Assembly: GCA_034423575.1 (NCBI GenBank)
Contig: DAOUIF010000062.1
Coordinates: 4,043 to 68,042, forward strand
Origin: Bin87 sp034423575
GTDB taxonomy: Bacteria; Chloroflexota; Dehalococcoidia; Lucifugimonadales; UBA3495
Direction of reading: 5' to 3'
DNA length: 64,000 nt
Each line of letters begins with the position of its first letter. The first letter of the stretch is position 1. The notes below the pieces were generated by a model. That model saw nothing but the letters and a program-made list of their open reading frames with translations. It did not search any database and was not told the origin of the DNA. Both the position numbers and the translations under genes were made by a program. Of this stretch, positions 1-8,965 are shown piece after piece.

Positions 1-621
1 GAACCTTCGGTTTTGGCCGACCTTGCCTTCGGCTCGGTCGTCGATATGTTCAAAAGCCAACCGCATCTCTGTGACCGCCTCAGCGATCAGTTCTATCTCG
101 TCGGGCAAAACGAGGTCCGTGCAGTGTTTATGGACCAGTGTCTCAGCCATGATGGTGGCCCGATGCAATGCAATGATCGTGATCTCCGCCGTGGCCAGAG
201 CACTAAAAAGCGCGGCTCGGCGAGGGATCCCACTCATGGAAGTAGCGTGTTCACGGTCTTTCATACTTTCTGACCAGTTACGGTGGGCAGCGTCCAACCG
301 CCTAGCGAAAGAAAATATGAACAGGAAGTATCCCAATTGCTCACGGGCGAACTGATGCCAAGTCCAAATCGTGTTCGCTACTGGCGCGTATCCTCCCATT
401 CCCTTCGGGCTCTCGGCATCTATTTCATCGGAGTTGACCGATAAGCCACCGGCTCGGATAACTAACTGTTCACCCTCTCCAACCCGCACGCCTTCGCCAG
501 TGTCCACCTCTCCCGGTCTCAACGACCGAGCAAACACGACGTTCCCTTCACGGCCGTCCGGGACAATGCGTCCAAGCCACAAAAGTTCGCCGCCGGGGTC
601 GCTAGGATTTTTGTCGTTCAA
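1..621 (-). CDS. Hypothetical protein, C-terminus off the left edge
   Basis: An uninterrupted minus-strand frame runs from an in-frame TGA at 652-654 to the window edge. The best start is TTG at 621, preceded by GGGGAG nine bases upstream; later ATGs at 264 and 237 would shorten it. The visible 207 residues are polar and acidic at the N-terminus, with a Gly/Val/Glu-rich stretch. A short aromatic stretch (YFLFIFFARRLDAA) follows, then a helical Ala/Glu-rich part (SALATAEITIIALHRATIMAE). Frames on the other strand over the same bases have low-complexity, Ser/Arg-rich compositions typical of shadows. I do not recognise a family. The helical C-terminal half could be a bundle that continues outside the window. 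Confidence 0.6.
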   Translation of the reverse strand, partial: MNDKNPSDPGGELLWLGRIVPDGREGNVVFARSLRPGEVDTGEGVRVGEGEQLVIRAGGLSVNSDEIDAESPKGMGGYAPVANTIWTWHQFAREQLGYFLFIFSFARRLDAAHRNWSESMKDREHATSMSGIPRRAALFSALATAEITIIALHRATIMAETLVHKHCTDLVLPDEIELIAEAVTEMRLAFEHIDDRAEGKVGQNRRF

Positions 622-839
622 GGCAGATTGCTCCCCGTTTCGTAGGCATTCTCATGTTACCAGAGCCATTCCCTGTCCAAATCCAAAATTGATCGATTCA
701 CTTCACTAATCGCCCAGCCAAAGTTGAGCGTGAACGTTAAGACGTCTTCCGCTCTCGAATGACCATGCTATGGAGATGGGTAAGCGTCGGTAGATTAGGA
801 GTGTCAGTGCCAGCGCCCGGGGAGCGATGCACGGCCCGA

Positions 840-1856
840 TCAATCGCTGATGCCGTACACCCGCATGGCGGTGTCGTGGAACAGTGCGGCGCGCTCGGTG
901 GGCGAGTAACCGGCCGAAAGCCGCTTAAAGGCGTTGAACAGCACATTGTAGGAATAGGACGGCTTGTCCACCGGGAAGTTGCTCTCGAACATGCAGCGGT
1001 CCGGGCCAAACTGCTCGATGCAGTAGTTCATCAACGGGCCCAGGGTACCGGCCAGCTCCTCGGAGCCGATGGGCGTTTCCCGGTCGTCCCAGTTATAGCC
1101 GTAGCGCACCTGGCCCACACCGCCCAGCTTGATAACGACGTTGGGGCACTGGGCCACCTCTGCCACGCCCTGCCGCCACGCGGGCAGCACCTCGTCGTCG
1201 CGGTTGGCGTAAGGGCCAACGCGCACCAGGCCCCCGATGTGGTTCAGCACGATGGTCAGGTCGGGCACGGCGCGGGCGAAATCGGCCAGCTCCGATAGCT
1301 GCGGGTGATACAGCGAGTTCTCCAGGACCAGCCCCATGTCGGCCATGACCCTGGCGCCCGCCCGGTAGCCCTCCGTCGACAAAGCGCCCCGAATATCGCG
1401 CTGCACCAACTCCGGGCTGGCGTCCCATCCCGTCGAGTGCCGGATGCCGCGGAACCGACCAGGACTGGCGGCCACCATGGCTTCCAGCACCGGACGGACG
1501 GCGTCGCCCAGCTTCAGGTCGGCGTGACCGATGATGGCCGCGGCGGCCTTGGTGGGACCGTGGCTGCCGGTGGCGGCCTCGGCGGCGATGGTCTCGATGT
1601 ATTCCACCTCTCCCACCGGACGCATCACCTCCGGCCCGTCCTGGCGGTATTCGCAGCGAACCTCGATGAACACCGTGGACCGGACGTTGTGGCCAATACC
1701 CACGTCGGCGGTCAGCTCGGGAAGGAGGTATCGCTGGTACGCGGGCGGCTCCGGGCGGGAAACCCAGAAGTGGTGGTGCGTGTCGCAGATCGGCAGGTCC
1801 GGCTCCAGGGTTTCCTCAACGGTTTGCGCCAGCCAGTCTTCGCCTTTCAGTACCAT
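840..1856 (-). CDS. Amidohydrolase-2 family metal-dependent hydrolase
   Basis: A 338-residue TIM-barrel hydrolase related to 2-pyrone-4,6-dicarboxylate lactonase (LigI-like amidohydrolase_2). The metal-binding HxH lies in DTHHHFW (residues 26-31), and the late barrel motif ESNFPVDK is near the C-terminus. The frame extends further upstream, but the start at 1856 has a strong GAGGGGG five bases before ATG, and the conserved protein begins there. A paralogue of identical length lies at 31035-32051. It sits divergently from a VOC/SnoaL/HpaB run, which suggests lactone or amide hydrolysis in the same catabolic block. The substrate is not identifiable. Confidence 0.85.
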   Translation of the reverse strand: MVLKGEDWLAQTVEETLEPDLPICDTHHHFWVSRPEPPAYQRYLLPELTADVGIGHNVRSTVFIEVRCEYRQDGPEVMRPVGEVEYIETIAAEAATGSHGPTKAAAAIIGHADLKLGDAVRPVLEAMVAASPGRFRGIRHSTGWDASPELVQRDIRGALSTEGYRAGARVMADMGLVLENSLYHPQLSELADFARAVPDLTIVLNHIGGLVRVGPYANRDDEVLPAWRQGVAEVAQCPNVVIKLGGVGQVRYGYNWDDRETPIGSEELAGTLGPLMNYCIEQFGPDRCMFESNFPVDKPSYSYNVLFNAFKRLSAGYSPTERAALFHDTAMRVYGISD

Positions 1857-2066
1857 GTCGTCCCCCTCAGTCTTGTCGCTGGCACCGATACTATCACGAG
1901 CAATTATGGGTTCAGCAGTGCGCGGACGGATACCTGCAAGATTGCTTGGGCGCATTTCCGTTCTATCGTCGCAAAAAGGGTACCAGCCGCCATTCTTGCG
2001 CCTATAATGGCCGCCAATACCGAGCCGAATGTCAGGCCGCGTGTTGTGCGTGCTACTGGAGGCGAC

Positions 2067-2504
2067 ATGGCAGTCTTGCAAATTGAAGGCGTGACCCACT
2101 GGTCGATCCCGGTGAACGACCTGAACGAAGCCGAGGAGTTTTACGGAGAGTTGCTGGGTCTTGAGCCGAAGGGCCGGCTGGGCAACAGCGTCATGTCGTG
2201 TTTCAACGTCGGTGACCACAACATCCTGCTGTGCGAGCGCTCCAACGCAACCGACGGTTCGCTGGCCGACAACGGCGGCGCGCACCACTCGTTCACCGTG
2301 TCGCCCGAGACTTTCAATGTGGCATGCCAGGAGTTCCGCCGGAGGAACATCAGGATCGACCACCTGACCTACCGGGCCCAGGGCTTCTTCACCGGCCGCG
2401 AGCTGTATTTCTTCGACCCCAGCGGCAACCGCCTGGAACTGCGCGACCCCACCTGGACGGCGGGGATGCCGGAGCCGTCCTTTGAAGAACTCGCCAGCGA
2501 CTAG
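2067..2504 (+). CDS. VOC (glyoxalase/extradiol dioxygenase) family protein
   Basis: A 145-residue single VOC module. Candidate metal ligands are His11 (VTHWSIPV), His73/His74 (GAHHSFTV) and Glu124 (RLELRDP), the usual H-H-E set. The start at 2067 has GGAG five bases upstream, and the upstream extension of the frame is non-conserved in character. A single module would normally dimerise to build the metal site. The family covers glyoxalases, fosfomycin-resistance enzymes and extradiol dioxygenases. The adjacent SnoaL-like protein and HpaB monooxygenase favour a role in ring or ketone catabolism (inference). Confidence 0.85.
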   Translation: MAVLQIEGVTHWSIPVNDLNEAEEFYGELLGLEPKGRLGNSVMSCFNVGDHNILLCERSNATDGSLADNGGAHHSFTVSPETFNVACQEFRRRNIRIDHLTYRAQGFFTGRELYFFDPSGNRLELRDPTWTAGMPEPSFEELASD

Positions 2505-2594
2505 GTGATGCGATTCCTGTACGGACGGAAAACTGGCATCGCAGCGCTGTGGCTGTGATCATGGGTTAATTATGTTAACGGAGGAACGTGAGCC

Positions 2595-3059
2595 ATGAGC
2601 CTTGAGGACATCGAACGCAGACTGCAAGTCCTGGAAGACGTGGAGGATATCAAGCGCCTCAAGGCCCGCTACTGCGCGTACTGCGACGACAGCTACGACG
2701 CCGACGGCATCGCCAGCCTGTTCGTCGAGGACGCCGTTTGGGACGGCGGCATCCGGGGCAAAGCCGAAGGGAGAGAGGGCATCCGCAACTTCTTCATCAA
2801 CGCTCCGAACCGGCTGCCCTTCGCCGTCCACATGGTGACGAACCCCATCATCGAGGTGAACGGGGATACCGCCACCGGCATCTGGTACCTGTTCCAGCCT
2901 TGCACCTACGCGGACGGAAACCGGGCGGTCTGGGGCTCGGCCAGATACGATGAGGAGTACGTCAGGGTCGACGGCGTCTGGATGTTCAAGCACCTGAAGC
3001 TGACGTCCCACTTCTGGACCCCATTCGACCAGGGGTGGGTTGAAGCGCAATTTGTGTAG
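2595..3059 (+). CDS. SnoaL-like / NTF2-fold protein
   Basis: A 154-residue alpha+beta cone-fold protein of the SnoaL_4 type. The N-terminal helix carries KARYCAYCDDSYDADGIASLF, the usual start of this fold, followed by the FVEDAVWDGG strand-loop. A GGAGG lies ten bases upstream of ATG. Such proteins act as polyketide cyclases or isomerases, or as small subunits resembling Rieske dioxygenase beta chains. It lies 90 bp after the VOC gene and 93 bp before the HpaB monooxygenase on the same strand, so co-transcription is likely. No catalytic assignment is possible from sequence alone. Confidence 0.8.
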   Translation: MSLEDIERRLQVLEDVEDIKRLKARYCAYCDDSYDADGIASLFVEDAVWDGGIRGKAEGREGIRNFFINAPNRLPFAVHMVTNPIIEVNGDTATGIWYLFQPCTYADGNRAVWGSARYDEEYVRVDGVWMFKHLKLTSHFWTPFDQGWVEAQFV

Positions 3060-3152
3060 GAATGCCTACGTTTGGCGAAATATCCGGAGCGGTCGCACTC
3101 AGGCGTAACGAAAACCGCTTACTGGATGTGGGTAATTGGGGGATGGTGAGCA

Positions 3153-4643
3153 ATGCGTACCGGGGCTGATTACAGAGAAAGCCTGCGCGACGGTCGCGAC
3201 GTGTGGGTGCTGGGCGAAGGGCGCGTGGAGGACGTCACCACCCACCCAGCCACCGCGGGCATGGTGGAGGAGTACGTGGCCTGGTACGACCGCCACTTCG
3301 ACCCCGACTGGCAGGATATCCTCCTGACCCCGCCCGACGGCGCCGGCCAGCGCCGTCCCGTCGCCATGACCCCGCCGCAGACGCCCGACGACCTGAAGCG
3401 CCTGGGAAAGGAGATCGGCGCCGTCCACTTCATCACCGGCGGGAACATGACCCACACCCCGGGCTACGGCGAGCTGATCTCCCTGGGGTTGCAGAACGTC
3501 ATGAAACGCCTGGACAACTCCTCCGAGGATATCGCCAAGGCGGAGGAGTACCTGGAGTACGTGTCCGACAGCGGCCGGTTCGTCACCTACGCCGGCGGCG
3601 GCCCGCTGATCGGCACCCGGCTCCGCCCGGATGAGAACGACAGGGCAGCCCTCAAACTGGTCAGCGAAACCGCGGATGGCATCGTGGTGAGTGGCAAGAT
3701 CCAGATGCACACCAGTACCCCCTTCGCCGAGGACCTGCTGATCTCCACCCGGAACGACATGCCGGCCGGCAGCGGCCGGCACCTGTGGTTCATCGTGCCG
3801 GTGAACGCGCCCGGGCTGCGGGTGGTGTCACGTCGATCCGCCGCCCGGCACAAGAATCTGTTCCTGTCGCCGCTCAGCGGCCGGTTCGACGAGTTGGACT
3901 CCATGGTCTGGATGGAGGACGTGTTCATCCCGCGCAACCGCGTTTTCACCGGCGAAGCCCCTGACCGCAACCGCAAGCAATCGCTGGTGTGCTGGATGCT
4001 CTGGCATCACAGCTACGGCTGGCTGGCCAAGGCGGAACTCAGCCTGGGTCTGGCGCTGGCCCTGGCCGAGATCATGGGTCTCAAGGACAATGCGCAGACC
4101 ATCGAGCAATTGGTCGAGATGACCGTGAACGTCCAGACCAGCCGCACCTGCATGAGGGCGGCCGAGTTGGATCAGGAGATATCGGTAAGCGGGCATGCCC
4201 TTGCAAACCAGATCCACGTGGCCGCCGCTGGCGTCAATACCCTGAAAGTCCGACAGCGCATGGGTGAAATCCTGCGCGGCCTCCCCGGTTCCTCGCTGAT
4301 CAACGCGCCAGCCGACACCGACTTCGTAGATCCGGTGATGGCCGCCGAGTTGGAAGACGCCTTCGGCGGTGGCGGGTATACCGCAATGCAACGGGCCGCG
4401 CTGTTGCAGTTGGCCTGGGACCAGGTGTCCTCCGGCCTGGACGGACGAGAGGCCGCATTCGAGCTCCACGCCAGCGGTGGCCTGGAGTCATGGCGTCGCC
4501 AATTGGCGGCCTGGTTCGACGGCTACAACGAGCTGGCCAACGGCGTGCACGATCTGGTCGACGTGGACCTGCCACCCATGGACTTGACCAGCCTGCAAGG
4601 TGTGCCGGCCGTGCCGAGGCGTATGCCCCAGGTAAACACCTGA
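3153..4643 (+). CDS. 4-hydroxyphenylacetate 3-monooxygenase (HpaB/PvcC) family oxygenase
   Basis: A 496-residue two-component flavin monooxygenase, about the family's usual length. It opens with the typical RTGADYRESLRDGRDVWVLG segment and a helical N-terminal domain. The central acyl-CoA-dehydrogenase-like domain includes GSGRHLWFIVPVNAPGLRVV. The C-terminal helical bundle ends in GVPAVPRRMPQ. The family uses reduced FADH2 to ortho-hydroxylate phenols. The required partner flavin reductase (HpaC) is not in this window, so reduced flavin must come from elsewhere. Members also act in pyoverdine and halophenol pathways, so the substrate is open. Confidence 0.88.
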   Translation: MRTGADYRESLRDGRDVWVLGEGRVEDVTTHPATAGMVEEYVAWYDRHFDPDWQDILLTPPDGAGQRRPVAMTPPQTPDDLKRLGKEIGAVHFITGGNMTHTPGYGELISLGLQNVMKRLDNSSEDIAKAEEYLEYVSDSGRFVTYAGGGPLIGTRLRPDENDRAALKLVSETADGIVVSGKIQMHTSTPFAEDLLISTRNDMPAGSGRHLWFIVPVNAPGLRVVSRRSAARHKNLFLSPLSGRFDELDSMVWMEDVFIPRNRVFTGEAPDRNRKQSLVCWMLWHHSYGWLAKAELSLGLALALAEIMGLKDNAQTIEQLVEMTVNVQTSRTCMRAAELDQEISVSGHALANQIHVAAAGVNTLKVRQRMGEILRGLPGSSLINAPADTDFVDPVMAAELEDAFGGGGYTAMQRAALLQLAWDQVSSGLDGREAAFELHASGGLESWRRQLAAWFDGYNELANGVHDLVDVDLPPMDLTSLQGVPAVPRRMPQVNT

Positions 4644-4789
4644 TCAGCGGACCTGACCGACAGCACAGTGGATAGTTCCAAGGCGCTCCGTTGGGGCCGT
4701 TGCCATAGGTGGCGCTGTGGAGACACCGCCTGGTTTCTTCGACTACACTCGACTGGTAACATGGACCTTCACCAGCAAAGGAGCCACAT

Positions 4790-5176
4790 GTGACCACCAC
4801 ATCGACTCGTGACCGTGTCGTTGAACTCTTCGCCGACGCCCGACAGGTCCACTCCCAAGCCGTCGCGCGCCTTGACGCAGGTGACGTCCGGGACGCCGCT
4901 GAAAAAGCTTGGTGCGCCACCAAGCGCGCCACCGACGCTCTCATCCTCGCCCTCACGGGAGAAGAGCCCGTAACCACGGCGAGGACTACTGACGAATTAG
5001 ATGCGTTAGCGGACCGGGATCCAGAAGCTCGTACGCTCTTGGGCCGCTACTTCAGCCGCTTGGGGCAACTTCACGGGGCCTGCTTCTACGACGCGCGGTG
5101 CAATCCTCAGACCGAGCGCCGCATAAGAGAAACCGCAGCGTACATCGACGACGCCCAGGGCCTGGCGGAAGCGTAA
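4790..5176 (+). CDS. PaREP1/HEPN-like small protein
   Basis: A 128-residue, all-helical protein. The N-terminal segment places the protein in the PaREP1-like branch of the HEPN superfamily: ...ARQVHSQAVARLDAGDVRDAAEKAWCATKRATDAL, in which a repeated Ala/Asp-rich helix leads into an AEKAWxA helix. It starts at GTG 4790 with AAGGAG six bases upstream; an overlapping ATG at 4788 is closed at once by TGA. A second protein with the same AGEKAWGAVVQ signature lies at 49197, next to a HicBA pair. HEPN relatives are often toxins or their regulators. No RxxxxH ribonuclease motif is evident, so function is unassigned. Confidence 0.65.
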   Translation: MTTTSTRDRVVELFADARQVHSQAVARLDAGDVRDAAEKAWCATKRATDALILALTGEEPVTTARTTDELDALADRDPEARTLLGRYFSRLGQLHGACFYDARCNPQTERRIRETAAYIDDAQGLAEA

Positions 5177-5199
5177 GGCGAGCAGGACGAACATCACCT

Positions 5200-5970
5200 A
5201 TGGGTCAGATGAACGGAATGGTCGCGATCGTCACCGGCGCCAGCCGGGGCTTGGGGCGTGCCATAGCCAAGGCGTACGCGGAGGAAGGCGCCAGCGTGGT
5301 GATCTCGGCCCGCAGTCAGTCCCCCACTGGACTGGCCGGCACCCTCGAAGAGACCGCCAACGATATCAGGCAAGCCGGCGGCGACGTCCTGGCCCTGGAC
5401 TGCGACGTCACCGACGAGGCGCAGGTCAACGAAATGGTCCACCGGGCGGTGGAACGCTACGGCAGGATCGACTCGCTGTTCAACAACGCCGGCGCCATGG
5501 TTCTGGGCGAGACGATCATGGACATTGATGCCGCACGCTGGGAACAGATGATACGGGTCAACGTCAACGGCCCCTATCTGTGCAGCCGCGCCGTGCTCCC
5601 AACCATGATGGAGCAGCGTCGGGGCAGCATCATCAACATCGGTTCCCGGATGGCCACCGACCCCAATCAGGGCGGCGGCGTCCTCTACAGCGCCAGCAAG
5701 GCGGCCGTCCATATGTTCAGCTACTGCCTGGCCGACGAGGTGCGGGAGTACAACATCGCCGTCAACATCCTGAGCCCCGGCGGTCTGCGCAGCGAAGGCT
5801 CGGCGGCAATCCCGTGGACCCAGCGCGACTGGCACGAGCGCGTGGACCCCAGCGCGATAGGCCCGCTGGCCGTCTACCTGGCCCTGCAGGATGCCAGTAC
5901 CTTCACCGGACAGCTTGCGTCGCGCTTTGATTTCGGCACGACTTGGGGACCGGGCATAGCTGCCGGTTGA
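5200..5970 (+). CDS. Short-chain dehydrogenase/reductase (SDR)
   Basis: A 256-residue classical SDR. The cofactor motif TGASRGLG is at residues 12-19, followed by NNAG, a serine strand (IINIGSRM), and the catalytic YSASK. The start at 5200 is the ATG of MGQMNGMVAIVTG; the open frame upstream overlaps the previous gene and is not conserved in character. Residues after the first beta strand (SARSQSPTG) suggest NADP preference. It probably oxidises or reduces an alcohol/ketone intermediate of the surrounding catabolic block. Confidence 0.87.
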   Translation: MGQMNGMVAIVTGASRGLGRAIAKAYAEEGASVVISARSQSPTGLAGTLEETANDIRQAGGDVLALDCDVTDEAQVNEMVHRAVERYGRIDSLFNNAGAMVLGETIMDIDAARWEQMIRVNVNGPYLCSRAVLPTMMEQRRGSIINIGSRMATDPNQGGGVLYSASKAAVHMFSYCLADEVREYNIAVNILSPGGLRSEGSAAIPWTQRDWHERVDPSAIGPLAVYLALQDASTFTGQLASRFDFGTTWGPGIAAG

Positions 5971-6122
5971 ACCATATCTCACGCACGGGGTGGGATCCGC
6001 AACGGCGCGCACTGCTCGCCCGAAGCGGCAGTCATTATGTGCCAGGTCGCTTGTTGACAGCCCCGGCCGGGGACTCTAGGCTTGCGGCACATCAAATACA
6101 GTGCGAGCATACGGGTGAACTT

Positions 6123-7448
6123 ATGGAGATCAAAGACCTGATCATCGACGACCGGCAGCGAGGCATCTTCAGGGTCCACCGGTCATCCATGACGTCCGAC
6201 GAATTGTTCCAACGGGAACGGGAACTGATTTTCAGCCGTTGCTGGATCTATCTCGGGCACGAGTCCGAGGTTGAAAATCCCGGCGATTACCGGCGCCGTA
6301 CGGTTGCCGGTCGGCCGCTGTTCTTTGCCCGGGGCCGCGATGGCCAGGTGCGCGTGTTCCTCAATTCCTGCCCACACCGGGGCGCCTTGATCTGCCGGCG
6401 CGACGCGGGGAATACCGACGTGCTGCAGTGCTTCTATCACGCCTGGTCCTTCAACACCAACGGCGAGCTCATCGGCGTGCCCGACCAGGAAGCCTACGGA
6501 CCCAACTTCGACCGGGACGAGCTCGGCCTGAAGGAGCCTCCGCGTGTCGAAAGCTACCGCGGCTTCTACTTCGTGAGCTTCAACCCCTACGGCGAAGACC
6601 TGGTCACCTATCTGGCCGGAGCCCGAGAGTACCTCGACCTGATCATGGACCAGTCCGAGGAAGGGATGCGGATGGTCGCCGGTTCCAACAAGTACACCAT
6701 GAAGGCCAACTGGAAGCTCCTGGTGGAAAACAGCCTCGACGGCTATCACCTCGTCCCCACGCACCAGACCTATCTGGACTACATCAGCGGTCTGGGCTCC
6801 GACGACAGCGGGCAGACCGCGTCCTCCCGCATCGTCGGCAAGGCTCGGGCCTTGGGCAACGGACACTGCGTCATCGAGTCGCCGGTGCGCAACGGCCGTC
6901 CCATCGCTCATTGGCATCCCCTGTTCGGCGAGGAGGCCCGGGAACCCATCGCGCAGGTCCGCCAGCGGCTCGTGGACAAATACGGCGAAGAGCGCACCTT
7001 CCGCATGGCCGATACCTCCCGCAACCTGATCATCTATCCCAACCTGGTGATCAACGACATCATGGCCATCACCGTCCGGTACTTCGAGCCCCTGGCCCCC
7101 GACAACATGGAGGTCACCGCCTGGCATCTGGTCCCGCGTGAGGAGTCCGAATCGATGCTGGCCACCAGGCTGGACAGTTTTCTGACCTTCCTGGGCCCCG
7201 GGGGCTTCGCCACGCCCGACGACGTGGAGGCCTTGGAGTCGTGCCAGATCGGCTTCCGCGCCACCGAAACCGAGTGGTCCGACATCTCCCGGGGAATGCT
7301 CCGGCCAGCCAAGTCCACCGACGAGCTCCAGATGCGCGGGTTCTGGCGGCAGTGGCACGCCAACATGCAGGGCCATAGCCACACCAACGTGCAGGACGCG
7401 CCCGTCGAGGAAGCTGAGCCCGCACTGGCCCTGGCCGACGACGACTGA
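6123..7448 (+). CDS. Rieske aromatic-ring-hydroxylating dioxygenase, alpha subunit
   Basis: A 441-residue oxygenase large subunit. The Rieske [2Fe-2S] ligands are Cys83/His85 (SCPHRGA) and Cys103/His106 (CFYHAW). The mononuclear iron site is Asp206-x2-His209-x4-His214 (DGYHLVPTH), all intact. The start at 6123 gives the family's usual N-terminus; the longer frame overlaps intergenic DNA. It is followed 22 bp later by the beta subunit, so the two form an alpha3beta3-type oxygenase. No ferredoxin or reductase gene is adjacent. The substrate is an aromatic or cyclic compound of unknown identity. Confidence 0.92.
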   Translation: MEIKDLIIDDRQRGIFRVHRSSMTSDELFQRERELIFSRCWIYLGHESEVENPGDYRRRTVAGRPLFFARGRDGQVRVFLNSCPHRGALICRRDAGNTDVLQCFYHAWSFNTNGELIGVPDQEAYGPNFDRDELGLKEPPRVESYRGFYFVSFNPYGEDLVTYLAGAREYLDLIMDQSEEGMRMVAGSNKYTMKANWKLLVENSLDGYHLVPTHQTYLDYISGLGSDDSGQTASSRIVGKARALGNGHCVIESPVRNGRPIAHWHPLFGEEAREPIAQVRQRLVDKYGEERTFRMADTSRNLIIYPNLVINDIMAITVRYFEPLAPDNMEVTAWHLVPREESESMLATRLDSFLTFLGPGGFATPDDVEALESCQIGFRATETEWSDISRGMLRPAKSTDELQMRGFWRQWHANMQGHSHTNVQDAPVEEAEPALALADDD

Positions 7449-7470
7449 CCCTCGCTCCATCAGGTGAACC

Positions 7471-7965
7471 ATGACCACCGTTAACCAACCCACCCTGCGC
7501 GAACAGGTGGAGGACTTTCTTTTCCTGGAAGCGGCGCTCCTGGACGACTGGCGACTGGACGACTGGGTGGACCTCTTTACCGAGGATGCCCGCTACGTGG
7601 TTCCGACCACCGACCTGCCCGAGGGCGACCCCAAGCGCGACCTGGTTTTCATTGACGACGACATCACCCGCCTGCGCGCCCGGGCGGTGCGGCTGAACAG
7701 TCGCCATGCCCACCGCGAGTACCCGTGGTCGCGGACCCGCAGGTTTATCTCCAACGTGCGCGTGACGGAAAACGACGATGGCGAGCTCTCGGTGAACTCC
7801 AATGTCCTGGTCTACCGGTTCCGCGCCGGCGAGGGCGCGCCCTACGTGGGCAGCGTCGACTACATCCTGCGACGCGACGGCGGGGATTTGAAGATAGCCT
7901 ACCGGCGGGCCGTCCTGGACCTCGAAGCCCTGTCCTGGCACGGCGCGGTCAGCATCATTTTCTGA
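7471..7965 (+). CDS. Aromatic-ring-hydroxylating dioxygenase, beta subunit
   Basis: A 164-residue SnoaL/NTF2-fold small subunit with the hallmark N-terminal FLFLEAALLDDWRLDDWVDLFTEDARY region. The middle part carries RAVRLNSRHAHREYPWSRTRRFISNV, where these proteins contact the alpha chain. It starts 22 bp after the alpha subunit stop with AGGTGAACC before the ATG, consistent with translational coupling. The beta subunit is structural and supports substrate specificity. A palindromic repeat follows the stop directly and could act as a transcript end. Confidence 0.9.
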   Translation: MTTVNQPTLREQVEDFLFLEAALLDDWRLDDWVDLFTEDARYVVPTTDLPEGDPKRDLVFIDDDITRLRARAVRLNSRHAHREYPWSRTRRFISNVRVTENDDGELSVNSNVLVYRFRAGEGAPYVGSVDYILRRDGGDLKIAYRRAVLDLEALSWHGAVSIIF

Positions 7966-7979
7966 GCCTATGAGCATCC

Positions 7980-8070
7980 GTCAGAATCAGGATTTTCGAG
8001 ATTATAGGATTCGCAGGATTGGGGGAAAGTAATCCTGCAATCCCCAAATCCAGCAAGTCCTAATTCTGAC
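7980..8070. repeat. Palindromic repeat, GTCAGAATCAGG family, copy 1
   Basis: A 91-bp intergenic segment begins GTCAGAATCAGGATTTT and ends AAGTCCTAATTCTGAC, so its ends are inverted. The interior is built of degenerate AGGATT/AATCCT units that fold back on each other. It sits between the dioxygenase beta subunit and the next SDR. Further copies are at 10970, 32151 and 54599. It carries no gene and could be a MITE-like element or a stabilising/terminating hairpin. Confidence 0.85.
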
Positions 8071-8114
8071 AGATGGCCGTAGTCGTCTTCATGCCAAACG
8101 GTAGAGGTTGAGGT

Positions 8115-8936
8115 TTGAAACTCGAAGGCAAGACGGCGTTGGTGACCGGCACCAGCCCCAACATCATGGGAGGCATCGCCGAGGAGTTGGCCCGGGAAGG
8201 CGCGAACCTGGTCTGCGTCGATATCCGCGAGGAGATGGCCCAGAAATGCGCCGTCTCGATCGTTGCGGAGGGCGGTCAAGCGATTGGCGTAGCCTGCGAT
8301 GTGACCGACGAGCAGCAGGCGCTCGCCGCAATCGCCCAGGCTACCCAGCGCTTCGGCGGCGTGGACATCCTGGTCAACGGCGCGGCACAGTTCAACTTCA
8401 AGGGCGTGTTGAACATGCCGCTGGACGAGTGGCGACGCCAGACCGACATCATCCTCACCGGCGCGTTCCTGTTCACCAAGCACGTGGCCCATCTGATGAT
8501 CCAGCAGGACCGCAAGGGCAACATCATCAACATCATCTCCACCGCCGGGCACCAAGGCGAGCCAGGAAACGTGGGCTACGGGACCGCCAAGGGCGGGATG
8601 CTCAACTTCACCCGCTCGGTAGCCATGGAACTGTCCGCCTACGGCATCCGGGTGAACAGCCTGACCCCAACCGCTACCGACCAGTCCGAGGGACGGGAGC
8701 GGGCCGCCAGATGGGGTGTGGACTGGCCGGCCCTCCGCCTGGGCCAGCGTGCCGCGGGACTGCTGCCGGACGCCAGCCGAGGCGCGCCTTTGCTCAAACT
8801 CCCCGGCCCGTCCCACTATGGCAAGGCGGCGGTATTCCTCGCGTCCGAGGATGCTGAAATGATCACCGGCTTCGACCTGCGCGTGGACGCCGGCGCGGTC
8901 TCCCGGTACTGGATCTGGTCGCCGGGGGACGCCTAG
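8115..8936 (+). CDS. Short-chain dehydrogenase/reductase (SDR)
   Basis: A 273-residue SDR starting at TTG 8115 with GAGG just upstream. The glycine motif is divergent (TGTSPNIMGG instead of TGxxxGxG). The rest is classical: VCVDIREE for cofactor choice (NAD likely, Asp after the second strand), NGAA, the serine strand IISTAG, and the catalytic YGTAK. An insertion after the substrate loop (about residues 195-230) makes it slightly longer than the usual 250 residues and may shape substrate choice. It is probably the terminal dehydrogenation step of the upstream dioxygenase block (inference). Confidence 0.85.
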   Translation: MKLEGKTALVTGTSPNIMGGIAEELAREGANLVCVDIREEMAQKCAVSIVAEGGQAIGVACDVTDEQQALAAIAQATQRFGGVDILVNGAAQFNFKGVLNMPLDEWRRQTDIILTGAFLFTKHVAHLMIQQDRKGNIINIISTAGHQGEPGNVGYGTAKGGMLNFTRSVAMELSAYGIRVNSLTPTATDQSEGRERAARWGVDWPALRLGQRAAGLLPDASRGAPLLKLPGPSHYGKAAVFLASEDAEMITGFDLRVDAGAVSRYWIWSPGDA

Positions 8937-8965
8937 CCGCTACGGGAACCTCAATTGCCCTTGCA

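Noticed and set aside
6183..7493. 436-codon minus-strand frame
   Set aside because: Antisense to the Rieske alpha subunit with intact metal ligands.
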